A DNA stretch of 64,000 nt, from the NCBI GenBank assembly GCA_910574195.1, contig CAJTBF010000011.1:29659-93658 (forward strand), read 5' to 3'. The notes under the pieces are model-generated. The model was not told the DNA's origin. It did no database searches and was given only the letters and a program-made list of their open reading frames with translations. Made by a program: the position numbers and the translations under genes. This stretch comes from Lachnospiraceae bacterium. Its GTDB lineage: Bacteria; Bacillota; Clostridia; Lachnospirales; Lachnospiraceae. Position 1 is the stretch's first letter, and every line of letters begins with the position of its first letter. Below are positions 15,366 to 25,628 of this stretch, piece by piece.

Positions 15366-16931
15366 TTACTGCGCGGAGAGATTCGTATATCCCATCAGAC
15401 TGAAATCCACTTCTCTGGCGGCTTCCCGTCCCTCCCGAATGGCCCATACCACAAGAGACTGTCCCCGATGCATATCTCCGGCGGTAAATACATTTTCTAC
15501 ATTCGTTTTATATTCTCCGGGATTCGTCTTTACATTCGTTCGTTCATTCACTTCCACCCCGAATGCTTTTGTGATATCACTTTCACTGCCAAGAAATCCG
15601 GCGGCGATCAAAACCAGATCGGTTTCTACCGTATAGGCGCTTCCCTCGATTTCCGCCATCACCATACGTCCGGTTTTCTCATCTTTTTTTGGTTCCAGTT
15701 TCACAAGCACCGCTTTACTGACTCTGCCCTTTTTATCTTTGATAAATTCTTTCACGGTTGTCGTATAAACTCTCGGATCCTGACCAAAAACGGCTGCCGC
15801 TTCCTGCTGCCCGTAATCCGTCTTACAAATCCGCGGCCATTCGGGCCAGGGATTATCCTCCGTTCGTTCTTCCGGCGCTTTGGGCATCATCTCCAACTGC
15901 AGGACGGATTTCGCACCATGACGGACGGCCGTCCCCACACAATCGTTCCCGGTATCCCCGCCGCCGATTACCAGTACCTTTCTCCCTTTCGCGGAAAGAA
16001 AACTTCCTTCTTTTAATTTTTCGATTTCCGCGCAGCATCGACGGCCTCCTGTCTCTTTCACTGCTTCCTCCGCCCAGAGCGCTTTGGTTGTCGATTTCAG
16101 AAAATCTACCGCAAAATAGATTCCCTGCGCATCCCGTCCCGGCACTTTCAAATCCCTTGGATTGGAGGCCCCGCATGCCAGGACGACACGATCATATTCC
16201 TTCAGGAGTGCGGCCGCTTTCTTATCCTTTCCTATATTACAGCCGGTCCGAAACACCACTCCCTCCTGTTCCATTATGGCAATCTTGCGATCTATGATCT
16301 GTTTTTCCAGCTTCATATTGGGAATCCCGTAGCGCAAAAGCCCTCCCGGTTTGTCTTCCCGCTCATAAACCGTTACCTGATGTCCTCTGCCGTTTAACTG
16401 ATCCGCCACCGTAAGACCGGCGGGACCCGAACCGATCACGGCCACCTTTTTCCCGGTACGTACCCTGGGCGGACGCGCACCGGCATATCCCTTCTCGTAT
16501 GCATTTTCAATGATCCCGTATTCATTGGATTTTGTGGCAACCGGCTCCTCATGCAGGCCGCAGGTACAGGCGTTCTCACACAATGCCGGACATACCCGTG
16601 ACGTAAACTCCGGAAAATTATTCGTCTTCCTTAGCCGGTAGTACGCTTCCTCCCAATTTCCGTTATAAATCAGATCATTCCATTCCGGTATCAGATTATG
16701 CAGGGGACATCCGCTTGCCATTCCGTTCAGTATCTGTCCGGACTGACAAAACGGGACACCGCACGCCATACACCTTGCGCCCTGGATTTCCTGCTCTTCC
16801 TTCGGCAAAGGCGTGTGGAACTCATAAAAATGCCTGATTCGTTCTCCCGGTGTTTCCGCCGATTGATCCTGCCTTTTATAGTCCATAAATCCTGTTGGTT
16901 TTCCCACGTCTTTCGGCCTCCTATCTTCCAT
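15366..16931 (-). CDS. gltD: Glutamate synthase small subunit
   Basis: 521 aa. An N-terminal Fe-S domain (CMACGVPFC and CPALCENACTC) is followed by two Rossmann folds: FAD-binding IGSGPAGLTVADQL and NADPH-binding VIGGGDTGNDC. It passes electrons from NAD(P)H to the large subunit, where 2-oxoglutarate and glutamine give two glutamates. The start overlaps the gltB stop by 11 bp, so the pair is translationally coupled. Slightly longer than the common ~480-490 aa. Confidence 0.95.
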   Translation of the reverse strand: MEDRRPKDVGKPTGFMDYKRQDQSAETPGERIRHFYEFHTPLPKEEQEIQGARCMACGVPFCQSGQILNGMASGCPLHNLIPEWNDLIYNGNWEEAYYRLRKTNNFPEFTSRVCPALCENACTCGLHEEPVATKSNEYGIIENAYEKGYAGARPPRVRTGKKVAVIGSGPAGLTVADQLNGRGHQVTVYEREDKPGGLLRYGIPNMKLEKQIIDRKIAIMEQEGVVFRTGCNIGKDKKAAALLKEYDRVVLACGASNPRDLKVPGRDAQGIYFAVDFLKSTTKALWAEEAVKETGGRRCCAEIEKLKEGSFLSAKGRKVLVIGGGDTGNDCVGTAVRHGAKSVLQLEMMPKAPEERTEDNPWPEWPRICKTDYGQQEAAAVFGQDPRVYTTTVKEFIKDKKGRVSKAVLVKLEPKKDEKTGRMVMAEIEGSAYTVETDLVLIAAGFLGSESDITKAFGVEVNERTNVKTNPGEYKTNVENVFTAGDMHRGQSLVVWAIREGREAAREVDFSLMGYTNLSAQ

Positions 16932-19900
16932 TCTTGATTTGATTAAATGCTTCTATCTTCGCCTGGTCGGAACTGAGTCCTTTCTCCTCCATCTGAAGGA
17001 TTGCAGACATCATCCGCTCATAATCCTCGGGAATGATTTTCTTGAACTTCGGCAAATAATCCTTAAAGTGATCTAACAATTCTTTTCCAATTTCAGAATC
17101 CGTATGTGCCACATGTTCCTGGATCATCTCTTTGAGTTCCTGCACATCATACTTATCCGTCACACGTTCCATTTTCACCATGGACTTGTTTACCTTTTTA
17201 TACAGATCATTCTGAAGATCCAGAACGTAGGCAATTCCGCCGCTCATACCGGCCGCAAAATTCTTTCCGGTCTGCCCCAGAATTGCCACCCGGCCTCCGG
17301 TCATATATTCGCATCCATGATCTCCCACACCTTCTACCACGGCAATGGCGCCGGAGTTCCGCACGCAGAACCGTTCTCCGGCCACTCCATTGATAAACAC
17401 TTTTCCGCTTGTGGCCCCATAAAGCGCCACATTTCCGATGATAATATTTTCCTGCGCCTGAAACTGCGCCTCTTTTGGCGTACAAACCACCAGTTTCCCA
17501 CCGGAGAGTCCTTTTCCGAAATAATCATTGCTGTCACCTACAAGTTCCAGTGTCAGGCCCTGCGGAATAAACGCGCCGAAACTTTGTCCGCCTGCTCCTC
17601 TGCACTGGATTACATAGGTATCCTCCGGAAGTCCCTGGGGATACCGTCTTGTAATCTCGGAACCGAAGATCGTTCCAAACGTACGATGTACATTGGATAC
17701 TTCTACTTTCAGGCTTTTCTTCTTTCCCTTTTCCAGAGCCGGAAGCAGTTCCTTTAAGAGCAATTTTTCATCCAATGTTTTTTCCAGTTCAAAGTCAAAC
17801 ACTTTTTTCGGCTGGAAAATCCTTCCTTTTTGTTCCTCTGCATACGGATTATACAGTACGCTGTCCAAATCCAACGCGGCGGCGCGGAAAGAGGTCGGGA
17901 CTTCTTTTCTCTTTAGAAGATCTGTGCGTCCCACCAGTTCATCCACGGTACAAACACCGAGCCGTGCCATATATTCCCGCAGTTCCTGAGCAATGAATTT
18001 CATAAAGTTTACGACATACTCCGGCTTGCCTGCAAAACGCTTCCGCAATTTTGGATTCTGCGTCGCCACCCCCACCGGACAGGTATCCAGATTGCATACA
18101 CGCATCATCACACATCCCATCGTCACCAACGGCGCTGTCGCAAAGCCGAATTCCTCGGCCCCTAGAATCGCGGCAATGGCCACATCCCGACCGCTCATCA
18201 ATTTTCCGTCCGTCTCAATCCGCACCTGCTCCCGCAGACCGTTCTGAATCAATGTCTGATGGGTTTCCGCCAGACCAAGTTCCCAGGGGAGTCCCGCATT
18301 CTGGATGGAACTTCTGGGCGCCGCCCCGGTCCCCCCGTCATAACCGGAAATCAGAATCACACCGGCCCCTGCTTTCGCCACACCGGCCGCTACCGTTCCC
18401 ACACCGGCTTCCGACACCAGTTTCACGGAAATCCGCGCATTTTTATTTGCATTTTTACAGTCATAGATCAATTGCGCCAGATCTTCAATGGAATAAATAT
18501 CATGATGCGGCGGCGGTGAGATCAGGCTGACGCCGGGTGTGGAGTGCCGCGTCTTCGCAATCCAGGGATACACTTTTCCTCCGGGCAGATGTCCCCCCTC
18601 TCCCGGCTTGGCGCCCTGTGCCATCTTGATCTGGATTTCCTGTGCGCTGACCAGATACCGGGAAGTCACGCCAAAGCGCCCGGAAGCCACCTGCTTAATG
18701 GCGGAACATTTTTCCGAATCCAGACGTTCTATATCCTCCCCGCCTTCGCCGCTGTTGGATTTCCCATGAATCTGATTCATGGCCAGCGCCAGTGTCTCAT
18801 GTGCCTCCTGGGAGATGGAACCATAGGACATGGCCCCTGTCTTAAACCGCGTCACAATAGAGTCTACCGGCTCCACTTCCTCGATCGGGATTCCTTCCGC
18901 GGGATAGCAAAATTCCAGCTGCCCCCGGAGATTCACTTTCTCTCCCTCGGCATCCACCAGTTTTGTATATTGTTTGAACATCTCATAACTGCCGCGTTTC
19001 GTAGACTGCTGCAGCATATGGATGGTCTGCGGATTATACAGATGCTCTTCCCCGCCGCTTTTGGATTTATGTTTTCCCACACTATTCAATGTCATATCCA
19101 CTTCCAGTCCCAGCGGGTCAAATGCTTCCGAATGAAATCCGATATAATCTTTCGCAATCTCTTCAATTCCAATCCCGCCTATCCGGCTTACAGTATCTGT
19201 AAAATACCGGTCAATACATGCCGTCTTCAAACCGATGGCCTCAAAAATCTTTGCGCCCTGATAAGATTGTATCGTAGAAATTCCCATCTTAGACGCAATC
19301 TTCACAATTCCATGAAGCGCCGCCGCATTATAATCATTTACCGCCGCATAATAGTCCTTATGCAGCAGGCGGGAATCAATCAACTGCCGGATGGACTCAT
19401 GCGCAAGATACGGATTGATGGCACAGGCGCCGTAACCGAGCAGGGTTGCAAAATGATGTACTTCCCGCGGTTCCCCGGATTCCAGAATCATGGCTACGGA
19501 AGTTCTCTTTTTCGTGCGCACCAGATGCTGCTGCAAACCGGAAATGGCCAGCAGCGACGGGATGGCCACATGATATTCGTCCACCTCCCGGTCCGAAAGA
19601 ATCAGGATGTTGGCTCCCTCCCGAATCGCCCGGTCTACTTCGATAAAAAGATACTCCAGAGATTTCTCCAGACTGGCATTTTTATAGTAGGTAATCGGAA
19701 TCTCAGCCACCTTGAACCCCTGCACCTGCATATTTTTAATCTTCAGCAGATCCGTATCTGTCAGAATCGGATTATGTACCTCCAGCATCTTGCAGTTTTC
19801 TTCTTTTTCCTTCAGGAGATTCCCGTCTCTTCCTATATAAATCGTTGTAGAAGTAACCACCTCTTCCCTGATTGCATCAATGGGAGGATTCGTCACCTGT

Positions 19901-21456
19901 GCAAACCGCTGCTTAAAATAACCAAACAGCGGCTGGTTCTTATGGGACAACACGGCGAGCGGCGTATCAATTCCCATTGCGGAGATTCCCTCCGCGCCAT
20001 TTTGAGCCATATGCAGAATGGATGTTTTGACTTCCTCATAGGTATAACCAAACGCTTTCTGTAACCGCGTACACTCCTCTTTTGTATACGTCGGTACTTC
20101 CTTGTTGGGAATTTTTAAATCCTGGAGATGGATCAGATTTCCGTCCAGCCACTCCCCATAAGGCTGTGCATTGGCATACCGCTCTTTCAGTTCTTCATCA
20201 TCAATGACCTTCCCCTGCACCATATCCACCAAAAGCATTTTCCCGGGATGCAGACGTTCCTTCATTACAATTTTTGCCGGGTCAATATCCAGCACTCCTA
20301 CCTCCGAAGATAAAATCAACTGGTCGTCCGTCGTAATATAGTACCGGGAGGGACGTAACCCGTTGCGGTCCAGCACGGCTCCCATGCAGTCCCCGTCAGA
20401 AAACAAAATGGAGGCGGGGCCGTCCCACGGTTCCATCATCGTCGCATAATAATGATAGAAATCTTTTTTATTCTGCGACATACTGCGGTTATTTTCCCAT
20501 GGTTCCGGAATGGAAATCATGACGGCCAGGGGCAGTTCCATCCCACTCATCACCATGAATTCCAGCGCATTGTCCAACATAGCGGAATCGGAACCGGATG
20601 TATTAATCGCCGGCAATACTTTATGCAGTTCCCCCTTCAAATACTCCGAAGACATGGTTTCCTCTCTGGCGCGCATCTTATCCGCATTCCCCAGAATGGT
20701 ATTGATCTCTCCGTTGTGCACCATGAATCGGTTCGGATGCGCCCGTTCCCAGCTCGGGTTCGTATTGGTACTGAAACGGGAATGTACCATCGCCACGGCA
20801 GACTCATAATCCGTATCCTGCAAGTCCCCAAAAAACAGACGAAGCTGCCCTACCAGAAACATCCCTTTATAAACGATGGTCCGGCTGGAGAGGGATACCA
20901 CATATGTATTATCACTGCTCTGTTCAAAGATCCGCCGGGCTACATACAGACGACGGTCAAAAGGTAAGCCCTGCTCCACCTTCTGCGGACGCCCGATAAA
21001 CGCCTGCATAATATAAGGCATACATTCTACCGCTTTCTTTCCCAATACTTCCGGACAGATCGGCACCTTCCGCCATCCAAGAAATTTCATTCCTTCTTTT
21101 TCCACAATCACTTCGAAAATCTTTCTGGCCTGATTCCGCTTCAGTTCATCCTGCGGAAAAAAGAACATTCCGACACCGTAATCCCGCTCTTTGGGCAAAG
21201 AAAAACCGAGGGGTGTACAGACTTTGGAGAAAAACTTATGTGAAACCTGTAACAAGATTCCTACTCCGTCTCCCGTCTTACCCTCGGCGTCTTTGCCAGC
21301 TCTATGCTCAAGATTCTCTACAATTTTTAAGGCATTGGCCACAGTCTCATGACTTTTTCTGCCCTTGATATTCACGACTGCACCGATCCCGCAGTTATCA
21401 TGTTCGAACTCCGGACGATACAGCCCGGCCTGCCGGCCCACTGTCTGTTCACCCAT
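16921..21456 (-). CDS. gltB: Glutamate synthase large subunit
   Basis: 1511 aa, full length. A 21-residue propeptide precedes the class II amidotransferase nucleophile Cys22 (FEHDNCGIG). The central and FMN-binding synthase domains follow, with the 3Fe-4S cysteines in CVMMRVCNLDTCPVG, then the C-terminal GXGXG beta-helix domain (GDSNDYFGKGLSGG). With GltD it assimilates ammonia together with glutamine synthetase. No regulator such as gltC is adjacent. Confidence 0.96.
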   Translation of the reverse strand: MGEQTVGRQAGLYRPEFEHDNCGIGAVVNIKGRKSHETVANALKIVENLEHRAGKDAEGKTGDGVGILLQVSHKFFSKVCTPLGFSLPKERDYGVGMFFFPQDELKRNQARKIFEVIVEKEGMKFLGWRKVPICPEVLGKKAVECMPYIMQAFIGRPQKVEQGLPFDRRLYVARRIFEQSSDNTYVVSLSSRTIVYKGMFLVGQLRLFFGDLQDTDYESAVAMVHSRFSTNTNPSWERAHPNRFMVHNGEINTILGNADKMRAREETMSSEYLKGELHKVLPAINTSGSDSAMLDNALEFMVMSGMELPLAVMISIPEPWENNRSMSQNKKDFYHYYATMMEPWDGPASILFSDGDCMGAVLDRNGLRPSRYYITTDDQLILSSEVGVLDIDPAKIVMKERLHPGKMLLVDMVQGKVIDDEELKERYANAQPYGEWLDGNLIHLQDLKIPNKEVPTYTKEECTRLQKAFGYTYEEVKTSILHMAQNGAEGISAMGIDTPLAVLSHKNQPLFGYFKQRFAQVTNPPIDAIREEVVTSTTIYIGRDGNLLKEKEENCKMLEVHNPILTDTDLLKIKNMQVQGFKVAEIPITYYKNASLEKSLEYLFIEVDRAIREGANILILSDREVDEYHVAIPSLLAISGLQQHLVRTKKRTSVAMILESGEPREVHHFATLLGYGACAINPYLAHESIRQLIDSRLLHKDYYAAVNDYNAAALHGIVKIASKMGISTIQSYQGAKIFEAIGLKTACIDRYFTDTVSRIGGIGIEEIAKDYIGFHSEAFDPLGLEVDMTLNSVGKHKSKSGGEEHLYNPQTIHMLQQSTKRGSYEMFKQYTKLVDAEGEKVNLRGQLEFCYPAEGIPIEEVEPVDSIVTRFKTGAMSYGSISQEAHETLALAMNQIHGKSNSGEGGEDIERLDSEKCSAIKQVASGRFGVTSRYLVSAQEIQIKMAQGAKPGEGGHLPGGKVYPWIAKTRHSTPGVSLISPPPHHDIYSIEDLAQLIYDCKNANKNARISVKLVSEAGVGTVAAGVAKAGAGVILISGYDGGTGAAPRSSIQNAGLPWELGLAETHQTLIQNGLREQVRIETDGKLMSGRDVAIAAILGAEEFGFATAPLVTMGCVMMRVCNLDTCPVGVATQNPKLRKRFAGKPEYVVNFMKFIAQELREYMARLGVCTVDELVGRTDLLKRKEVPTSFRAAALDLDSVLYNPYAEEQKGRIFQPKKVFDFELEKTLDEKLLLKELLPALEKGKKKSLKVEVSNVHRTFGTIFGSEITRRYPQGLPEDTYVIQCRGAGGQSFGAFIPQGLTLELVGDSNDYFGKGLSGGKLVVCTPKEAQFQAQENIIIGNVALYGATSGKVFINGVAGERFCVRNSGAIAVVEGVGDHGCEYMTGGRVAILGQTGKNFAAGMSGGIAYVLDLQNDLYKKVNKSMVKMERVTDKYDVQELKEMIQEHVAHTDSEIGKELLDHFKDYLPKFKKIIPEDYERMMSAILQMEEKGLSSDQAKIEAFNQIKNGR

Positions 21457-21507
21457 AACTGATGTCCTTTCTTCGTCTTCATACTAATTCTTTTCTTTAC
21501 TTTTCCT

Positions 21508-21536
21508 AATATACAACATCTCCTTCTATTTGTAAA
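21508..21536 (-). promoter_or_regulatory. Promoter of gltBD
   Basis: Minus strand: TTTACA (21536-21531), 17 bp spacer, TATATT (21513-21508), about 50 bp upstream of gltB. Confidence 0.6.
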
Positions 21537-21540
21537 GAAA

Positions 21541-21569
21541 AACTGTTAACAGTTCAGCCTGCGGCCCCA
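21541..21569. repeat. Palindrome of the ACTATTCAGCC-type dispersed family
   Basis: A perfect 14 bp palindrome AACTGTTAACAGTT is followed by CAGCCTGCGGCCC. The junction ACAGTTCAGCC resembles ACTATTCAGCC in the elements near 25760 and 32550. Confidence 0.5.
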
Positions 21570-21620
21570 CTGATACGGAACCCGGCCCATTTAAAGTTTG
21601 CTTTCAGGTTACAATAATTA

Positions 21621-22547
21621 TTACAACTCCTGCATTCCTTCCGGTCCGTCCGGCAATCCTGAATTCTCCGGCTTTTCATCGATCTTCTGGATTAAAACAA
21701 AGGCCACGGCTCCCAGGAACGCACAGAAAATAATTGCTGCTGCCATCCGGAAAAACGCACTGCACATCCAGGTAAGCGTTCCTGTCTCCGTCAGTACAAG
21801 AGACGTCAGATTCGCCGTAATATGCAGCAAAACCGGCGCCTTCAAGGAGCCGTATTTTTCGTACACATAACACAGCAGCATTCCCAATGCCAACGCATAT
21901 AAAAACTGCGCCATTGTTCCGTGATGAAATCCAAACAGCAGAGAAATACTAAAGGCAGCCGGAAAAAAGCTCATCCATTCTCTGCTGCGCTTAAACAGAA
22001 TTCCTCGGAAAATCAATTCCTCCGAAAGGGGAACTACAATCCCCAGACAAAGAATCTGTACCAAAAAAGAAGGTACATAATATACTGCGGAGGCGTTCTG
22101 GTAAGCGTTGCTGCCAAAAGCCAGTTCTGCCAGCACCACCAGCCCGTTTCCACCAATACAAACGACAAGCCCCAAAAGTACAATCCAAACATATTTTGAC
22201 AAAGGAGCTTTTTTATTCACCGGGAGCTGCATCACTTTCTCCCGCTTCCTGTCTCTGTGGAACAAAAACGCCATAACCGGTATCGTACATAATGCCGCTA
22301 ACGCCAGCATCTGTACCTGGTAATGTGCCGCCTGTTCCAGCAGGGTAGTCTGCATCTGGGTGACCGCCTGCATCATCTCCTCACTTGACATGGTATCCGC
22401 CCAGTTCACGGCTTCCACCATCTCCGGTGCAGACAAAAGCAGCAGGATCAATGCAGCCAGCATAGAGCCTACAAATTCCACGCCCCAATATAAAAAATAG
22501 GGACCGATGACATACCAGAACCCTCTTTTCTGCGGTGCCTTATTCAT
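21621..22547 (-). CDS. CPBP family intramembrane protease
   Basis: 308 aa with about seven or eight membrane segments. Motif 1 is SEELIFRG (Glu176, Glu177, Arg181) and motif 2 is FGFHHG (His208/209), the metal-dependent active site of the Rce1/CPBP (Abi) family. Substrates are unknown for most bacterial members; roles in bacteriocin self-immunity and protein processing are reported for relatives. Its start overlaps the end of the alaX gene by 8 bp, so it is the third gene of an argS operon. Confidence 0.88.
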   Translation of the reverse strand: MNKAPQKRGFWYVIGPYFLYWGVEFVGSMLAALILLLLSAPEMVEAVNWADTMSSEEMMQAVTQMQTTLLEQAAHYQVQMLALAALCTIPVMAFLFHRDRKREKVMQLPVNKKAPLSKYVWIVLLGLVVCIGGNGLVVLAELAFGSNAYQNASAVYYVPSFLVQILCLGIVVPLSEELIFRGILFKRSREWMSFFPAAFSISLLFGFHHGTMAQFLYALALGMLLCYVYEKYGSLKAPVLLHITANLTSLVLTETGTLTWMCSAFFRMAAAIIFCAFLGAVAFVLIQKIDEKPENSGLPDGPEGMQEL

Positions 22548-23844
22548 TCTTTTGCTTCCTCACTTTCTCCTGTATCCACACCCTCAAATCCTCTTCGTTC
22601 CCCCGTAGAAATCCCTGTATCATATCTGTTCTGCCGCCGCCTTTTCCCTCAAATGCAACATGCAGTTCCTTTCCCAGTTCTCTCATATTAACGGCCTGAC
22701 TGCCAATCACATAGCGGTATCCGCCCTGCGCGTCCGCACAGAACACGGCACACACCAGATGTCCCCTCTCCAACACCAGATTCATCAACGTCCGGGGGGC
22801 GTCGCCTTCCAGGCCGTCAGGAAACATGCAGACAATCTCTCCCTGGGAATCCGTCTCTTTCGCCTGATACGTCAACAGTTTCTTCTGCTGCTCCAGCAGC
22901 CGCTGCTTATAACCGGCGCATTCTTCTTTCAGATGCTCCACTGCTTCCGAAACTTCCGTCTCCCTGGCGCACAAAGCCGCTGAAATCGTTCTGACAGACA
23001 CTGCCTTATTCTCATAATCTGCCAGTGCCCGAAATCCACATAACATGGTGACTCGGGCGCCTCCTTTGTACCGCTGTACATTGGTCAGTTTGATCAAACC
23101 AACCTCTCCGGTCCGTTTTACATGAGGAGCACAGCAGGCGCAGACATCATATCCCGGAATCGTCACAATCCGAAGCGGGCCTTCCACCTCTTTTTTACTT
23201 CGATATTCCAATCCCTGCTGTTCTTCTTTTGACGGATAGGAAACCTGTACCTCCAGATTTTCCGTCACCGCCTGATTGGCAAGCCGTTCAATCCCAAGCA
23301 GTTCCTGCCGTGTCAGCTCCCCGTTGAAATCCATGGTACAATCCTCGCTGCCAAGATGAAAACCCACATTCTGATAACCAAATCCGGCATGTACCAGACC
23401 GGATACAATATGCTCTCCTGTATGCTGCTGCATCTTCATAAACCGTTCCTGCCAGTCAATCGTGCCGCGCACCATGATCCCCACATCCATCGGATGATCC
23501 ATGAGATGCAGAATCTCTCCCTCCGATTCCTGCACATCCAGAACCCGAACCCCCTCTGCCGGCCTTTTGATACCCGGCGCACCGGGGTCTTTTTGTATTT
23601 CCCGCATCCGCCTGTCCTCTTCCAAAACCGTCGATTCTTTTCCGCCTGTTTCTTCTCCGCCTACTTCTTCCCGCCGGGAGAGGGGTTCCAATCTCCCGGT
23701 ATCCGCATACTGGCCGCCCCCCTCCGGGAAAAATGCGGTCCGGTTTAAAATGACCTGAAACCGTTCCCCCTGGGGCACACACCGGATCACCTGCGCCGTA
23801 AAGGTACGCATATGACTATCCTCATAAAATAACTTCTCTGTCAT
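22540..23844 (-). CDS. alaX: Alanyl-tRNA editing protein (AlaX-L type)
   Basis: 434 aa. A trans-editing enzyme that hydrolyses mischarged Ser- or Gly-tRNA(Ala). The zinc/active-site motifs are HTGEH (His141, His145) and CCAPH (Cys237, His241). A C-terminal DHHA1-like domain ends with GKGGGRTDMIQG, which fits the long AlaX-L class. Residues 57-98 are a charged low-complexity insertion in the N-terminal part that typical AlaX proteins lack. It lies 8 bp after argS. Confidence 0.9.
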   Translation of the reverse strand: MTEKLFYEDSHMRTFTAQVIRCVPQGERFQVILNRTAFFPEGGGQYADTGRLEPLSRREEVGGEETGGKESTVLEEDRRMREIQKDPGAPGIKRPAEGVRVLDVQESEGEILHLMDHPMDVGIMVRGTIDWQERFMKMQQHTGEHIVSGLVHAGFGYQNVGFHLGSEDCTMDFNGELTRQELLGIERLANQAVTENLEVQVSYPSKEEQQGLEYRSKKEVEGPLRIVTIPGYDVCACCAPHVKRTGEVGLIKLTNVQRYKGGARVTMLCGFRALADYENKAVSVRTISAALCARETEVSEAVEHLKEECAGYKQRLLEQQKKLLTYQAKETDSQGEIVCMFPDGLEGDAPRTLMNLVLERGHLVCAVFCADAQGGYRYVIGSQAVNMRELGKELHVAFEGKGGGRTDMIQGFLRGNEEDLRVWIQEKVRKQKNE

Positions 23845-23852
23845 TCTTTTTC

Positions 23853-25628
23853 TTACATCCTTTCCGGCGCGTCAAAACCAAGCAGTTCGATACAAACTTC
23901 CAATACCTCTTTTGTCAGCTTTAACAGCGCAATATATCCGGCTTTCTTTTCGGTGTCTTCCTCCGATAGAATCTTTGTCTCATGATAAAATTTGTTGAAT
24001 GCATTGGCCACATCGTAAATATAGGCGCAAATCTTGTGCGGTGCAATCTCTTCATATACCGTCTCGATCATCTCCGAAAACCTGGCCGTCTCCAGCATCA
24101 GCGCCTTTTCACAGGCACTCTGTGCCGAATGGAGAGCCACCGTCTCCAGAGAACCGCCGCTTTCCAGATATTTATTCAGAATGGATTTGATCCGTACAAT
24201 CGTATAAAGAATATAAGGACCGGTATTCCCTTCAAAGGAAGTGAATCTATCCACGTCAAAAATATAATCTTTGGACGCCTGATTCGACAAATCGCCATAT
24301 TTAATCGCCGCAAGTCCTACGATCTCTGCCGTCTTCCTTGCTTCTTCCGCCGTCACGGTCCGGTTCCCCATGATTTTCTTCCACATCTCCTCATCAATCT
24401 CACGGATCAGATTCTCCAGACGCATTACGCCGCCTTCTCTGGTTTTAAAAGGTTTTCCGTCCTTTCCGTTCATCGTGCCAAAACCCAAAAACTTTAATTC
24501 TACTTCCGGACGCACAATTCCCGTCTTCCTCGCACAGCGGAATACCTGCACAAAATGCAGTTCCTGCCGCTTATCCACCACATAAATCACCTGATCCGGC
24601 CGGTATAACTTCTCCCGCTCCAAAAGCGTCGCCAGATCCGTCGTGTCATACAGGGCGGCGCCGTCTGATTTCAGGATCATACAGGGCGGCACGGCTTTAT
24701 TATCCTCTTCTTCCGCCACATCCACAACCAGAGCGCCCTCATCATAACGGGCATACCCTTCCTCTTTTAAAGATCGGACCATATCCGGAATATACTTCTG
24801 TACATCCGCCTCCCCTTTCCAGAGTTCAAAGTTTACATGTAGTTTTTCATAATTCTTCTTCAGGTCTGTCACAGACACTTTCATAATATGCTGCCATATC
24901 GCCCGAAAACCTGGATGCCCATTCTGCAGTAGATAGGTCGCATGCAATGCTTTTTCCCGGTAATCCTCATGCTCTTTCGCATAAGCGCTTGCCATAGGAT
25001 ATATCTCTTCCAGCTCGCCGATTGTAAACGGCGGTTCCTGTGGATATTCCCCCGTGTAATTCTCATCAAAATAAGGAAGATCCGGACGCCGTCTCTGAAG
25101 TTCCGTAATAATCAGTCCCATCTGGTATCCCCAGTCGCCCAGATGAATATCCCCCAACACCTCGTTTCCTTTGTAACGGACAATCCGCTTCACACTTTCT
25201 CCGATAATTGCAGAACGCAGGTGCCCCACATGCAGCGGTTTTGCCACATTCGGTCCGCCGTAATCTATCACAATTGTCTTCGGGTTGGATTCTTTTTCCA
25301 CACCCAGATTGTCAGACTTTTCCATCTCATTCAAAAAAACTGCCAGAAATGCCGGCCGGATCTTCAAATTAATGAAACCCGGAGCCACCGCTTCCGCATT
25401 CTCAAAACAGGAATTCTCCTGTAAATGTGCCACCACATCCCCCGCAATCATGATCGGCGCCTTTCGATATGCCTTTGCCGCCGCCATCGCTCCGTTACAC
25501 TGATATTCGCACAAATCCGGCCGATTCGACAATGTGACCTTTGCATAACCCGCATCATACCCTGCCGTCGTAAATGCCTGCTCCATCTCTGCCGTAATCA
25601 AATTCAACCATGTTTTCACGTTTTTCAC
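23853..25628 (-). CDS. argS: Arginyl-tRNA synthetase
   Basis: 591 aa, class I synthetase. GGPNVAKPLHVGHLRSAI contains the HIGH-type motif (HVGH, 133-136). An N-terminal Add-1 tRNA-binding domain and a C-terminal all-helical anticodon-binding domain (DALR region, ending ELLGFDAPERM) are present. First gene of an argS-alaX-CPBP operon. A canonical KMSK is not evident, as in many ArgRS. Confidence 0.95.
   Translation of the reverse strand: MKNVKTWLNLITAEMEQAFTTAGYDAGYAKVTLSNRPDLCEYQCNGAMAAAKAYRKAPIMIAGDVVAHLQENSCFENAEAVAPGFINLKIRPAFLAVFLNEMEKSDNLGVEKESNPKTIVIDYGGPNVAKPLHVGHLRSAIIGESVKRIVRYKGNEVLGDIHLGDWGYQMGLIITELQRRRPDLPYFDENYTGEYPQEPPFTIGELEEIYPMASAYAKEHEDYREKALHATYLLQNGHPGFRAIWQHIMKVSVTDLKKNYEKLHVNFELWKGEADVQKYIPDMVRSLKEEGYARYDEGALVVDVAEEEDNKAVPPCMILKSDGAALYDTTDLATLLEREKLYRPDQVIYVVDKRQELHFVQVFRCARKTGIVRPEVELKFLGFGTMNGKDGKPFKTREGGVMRLENLIREIDEEMWKKIMGNRTVTAEEARKTAEIVGLAAIKYGDLSNQASKDYIFDVDRFTSFEGNTGPYILYTIVRIKSILNKYLESGGSLETVALHSAQSACEKALMLETARFSEMIETVYEEIAPHKICAYIYDVANAFNKFYHETKILSEEDTEKKAGYIALLKLTKEVLEVCIELLGFDAPERM

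Noticed and set aside
18544-20064. 506-codon open frame on the plus strand
   Set aside because: It lies fully inside gltB on the opposite strand, has no family resemblance and is rich in His/Arg/Pro, typical of an antisense shadow.
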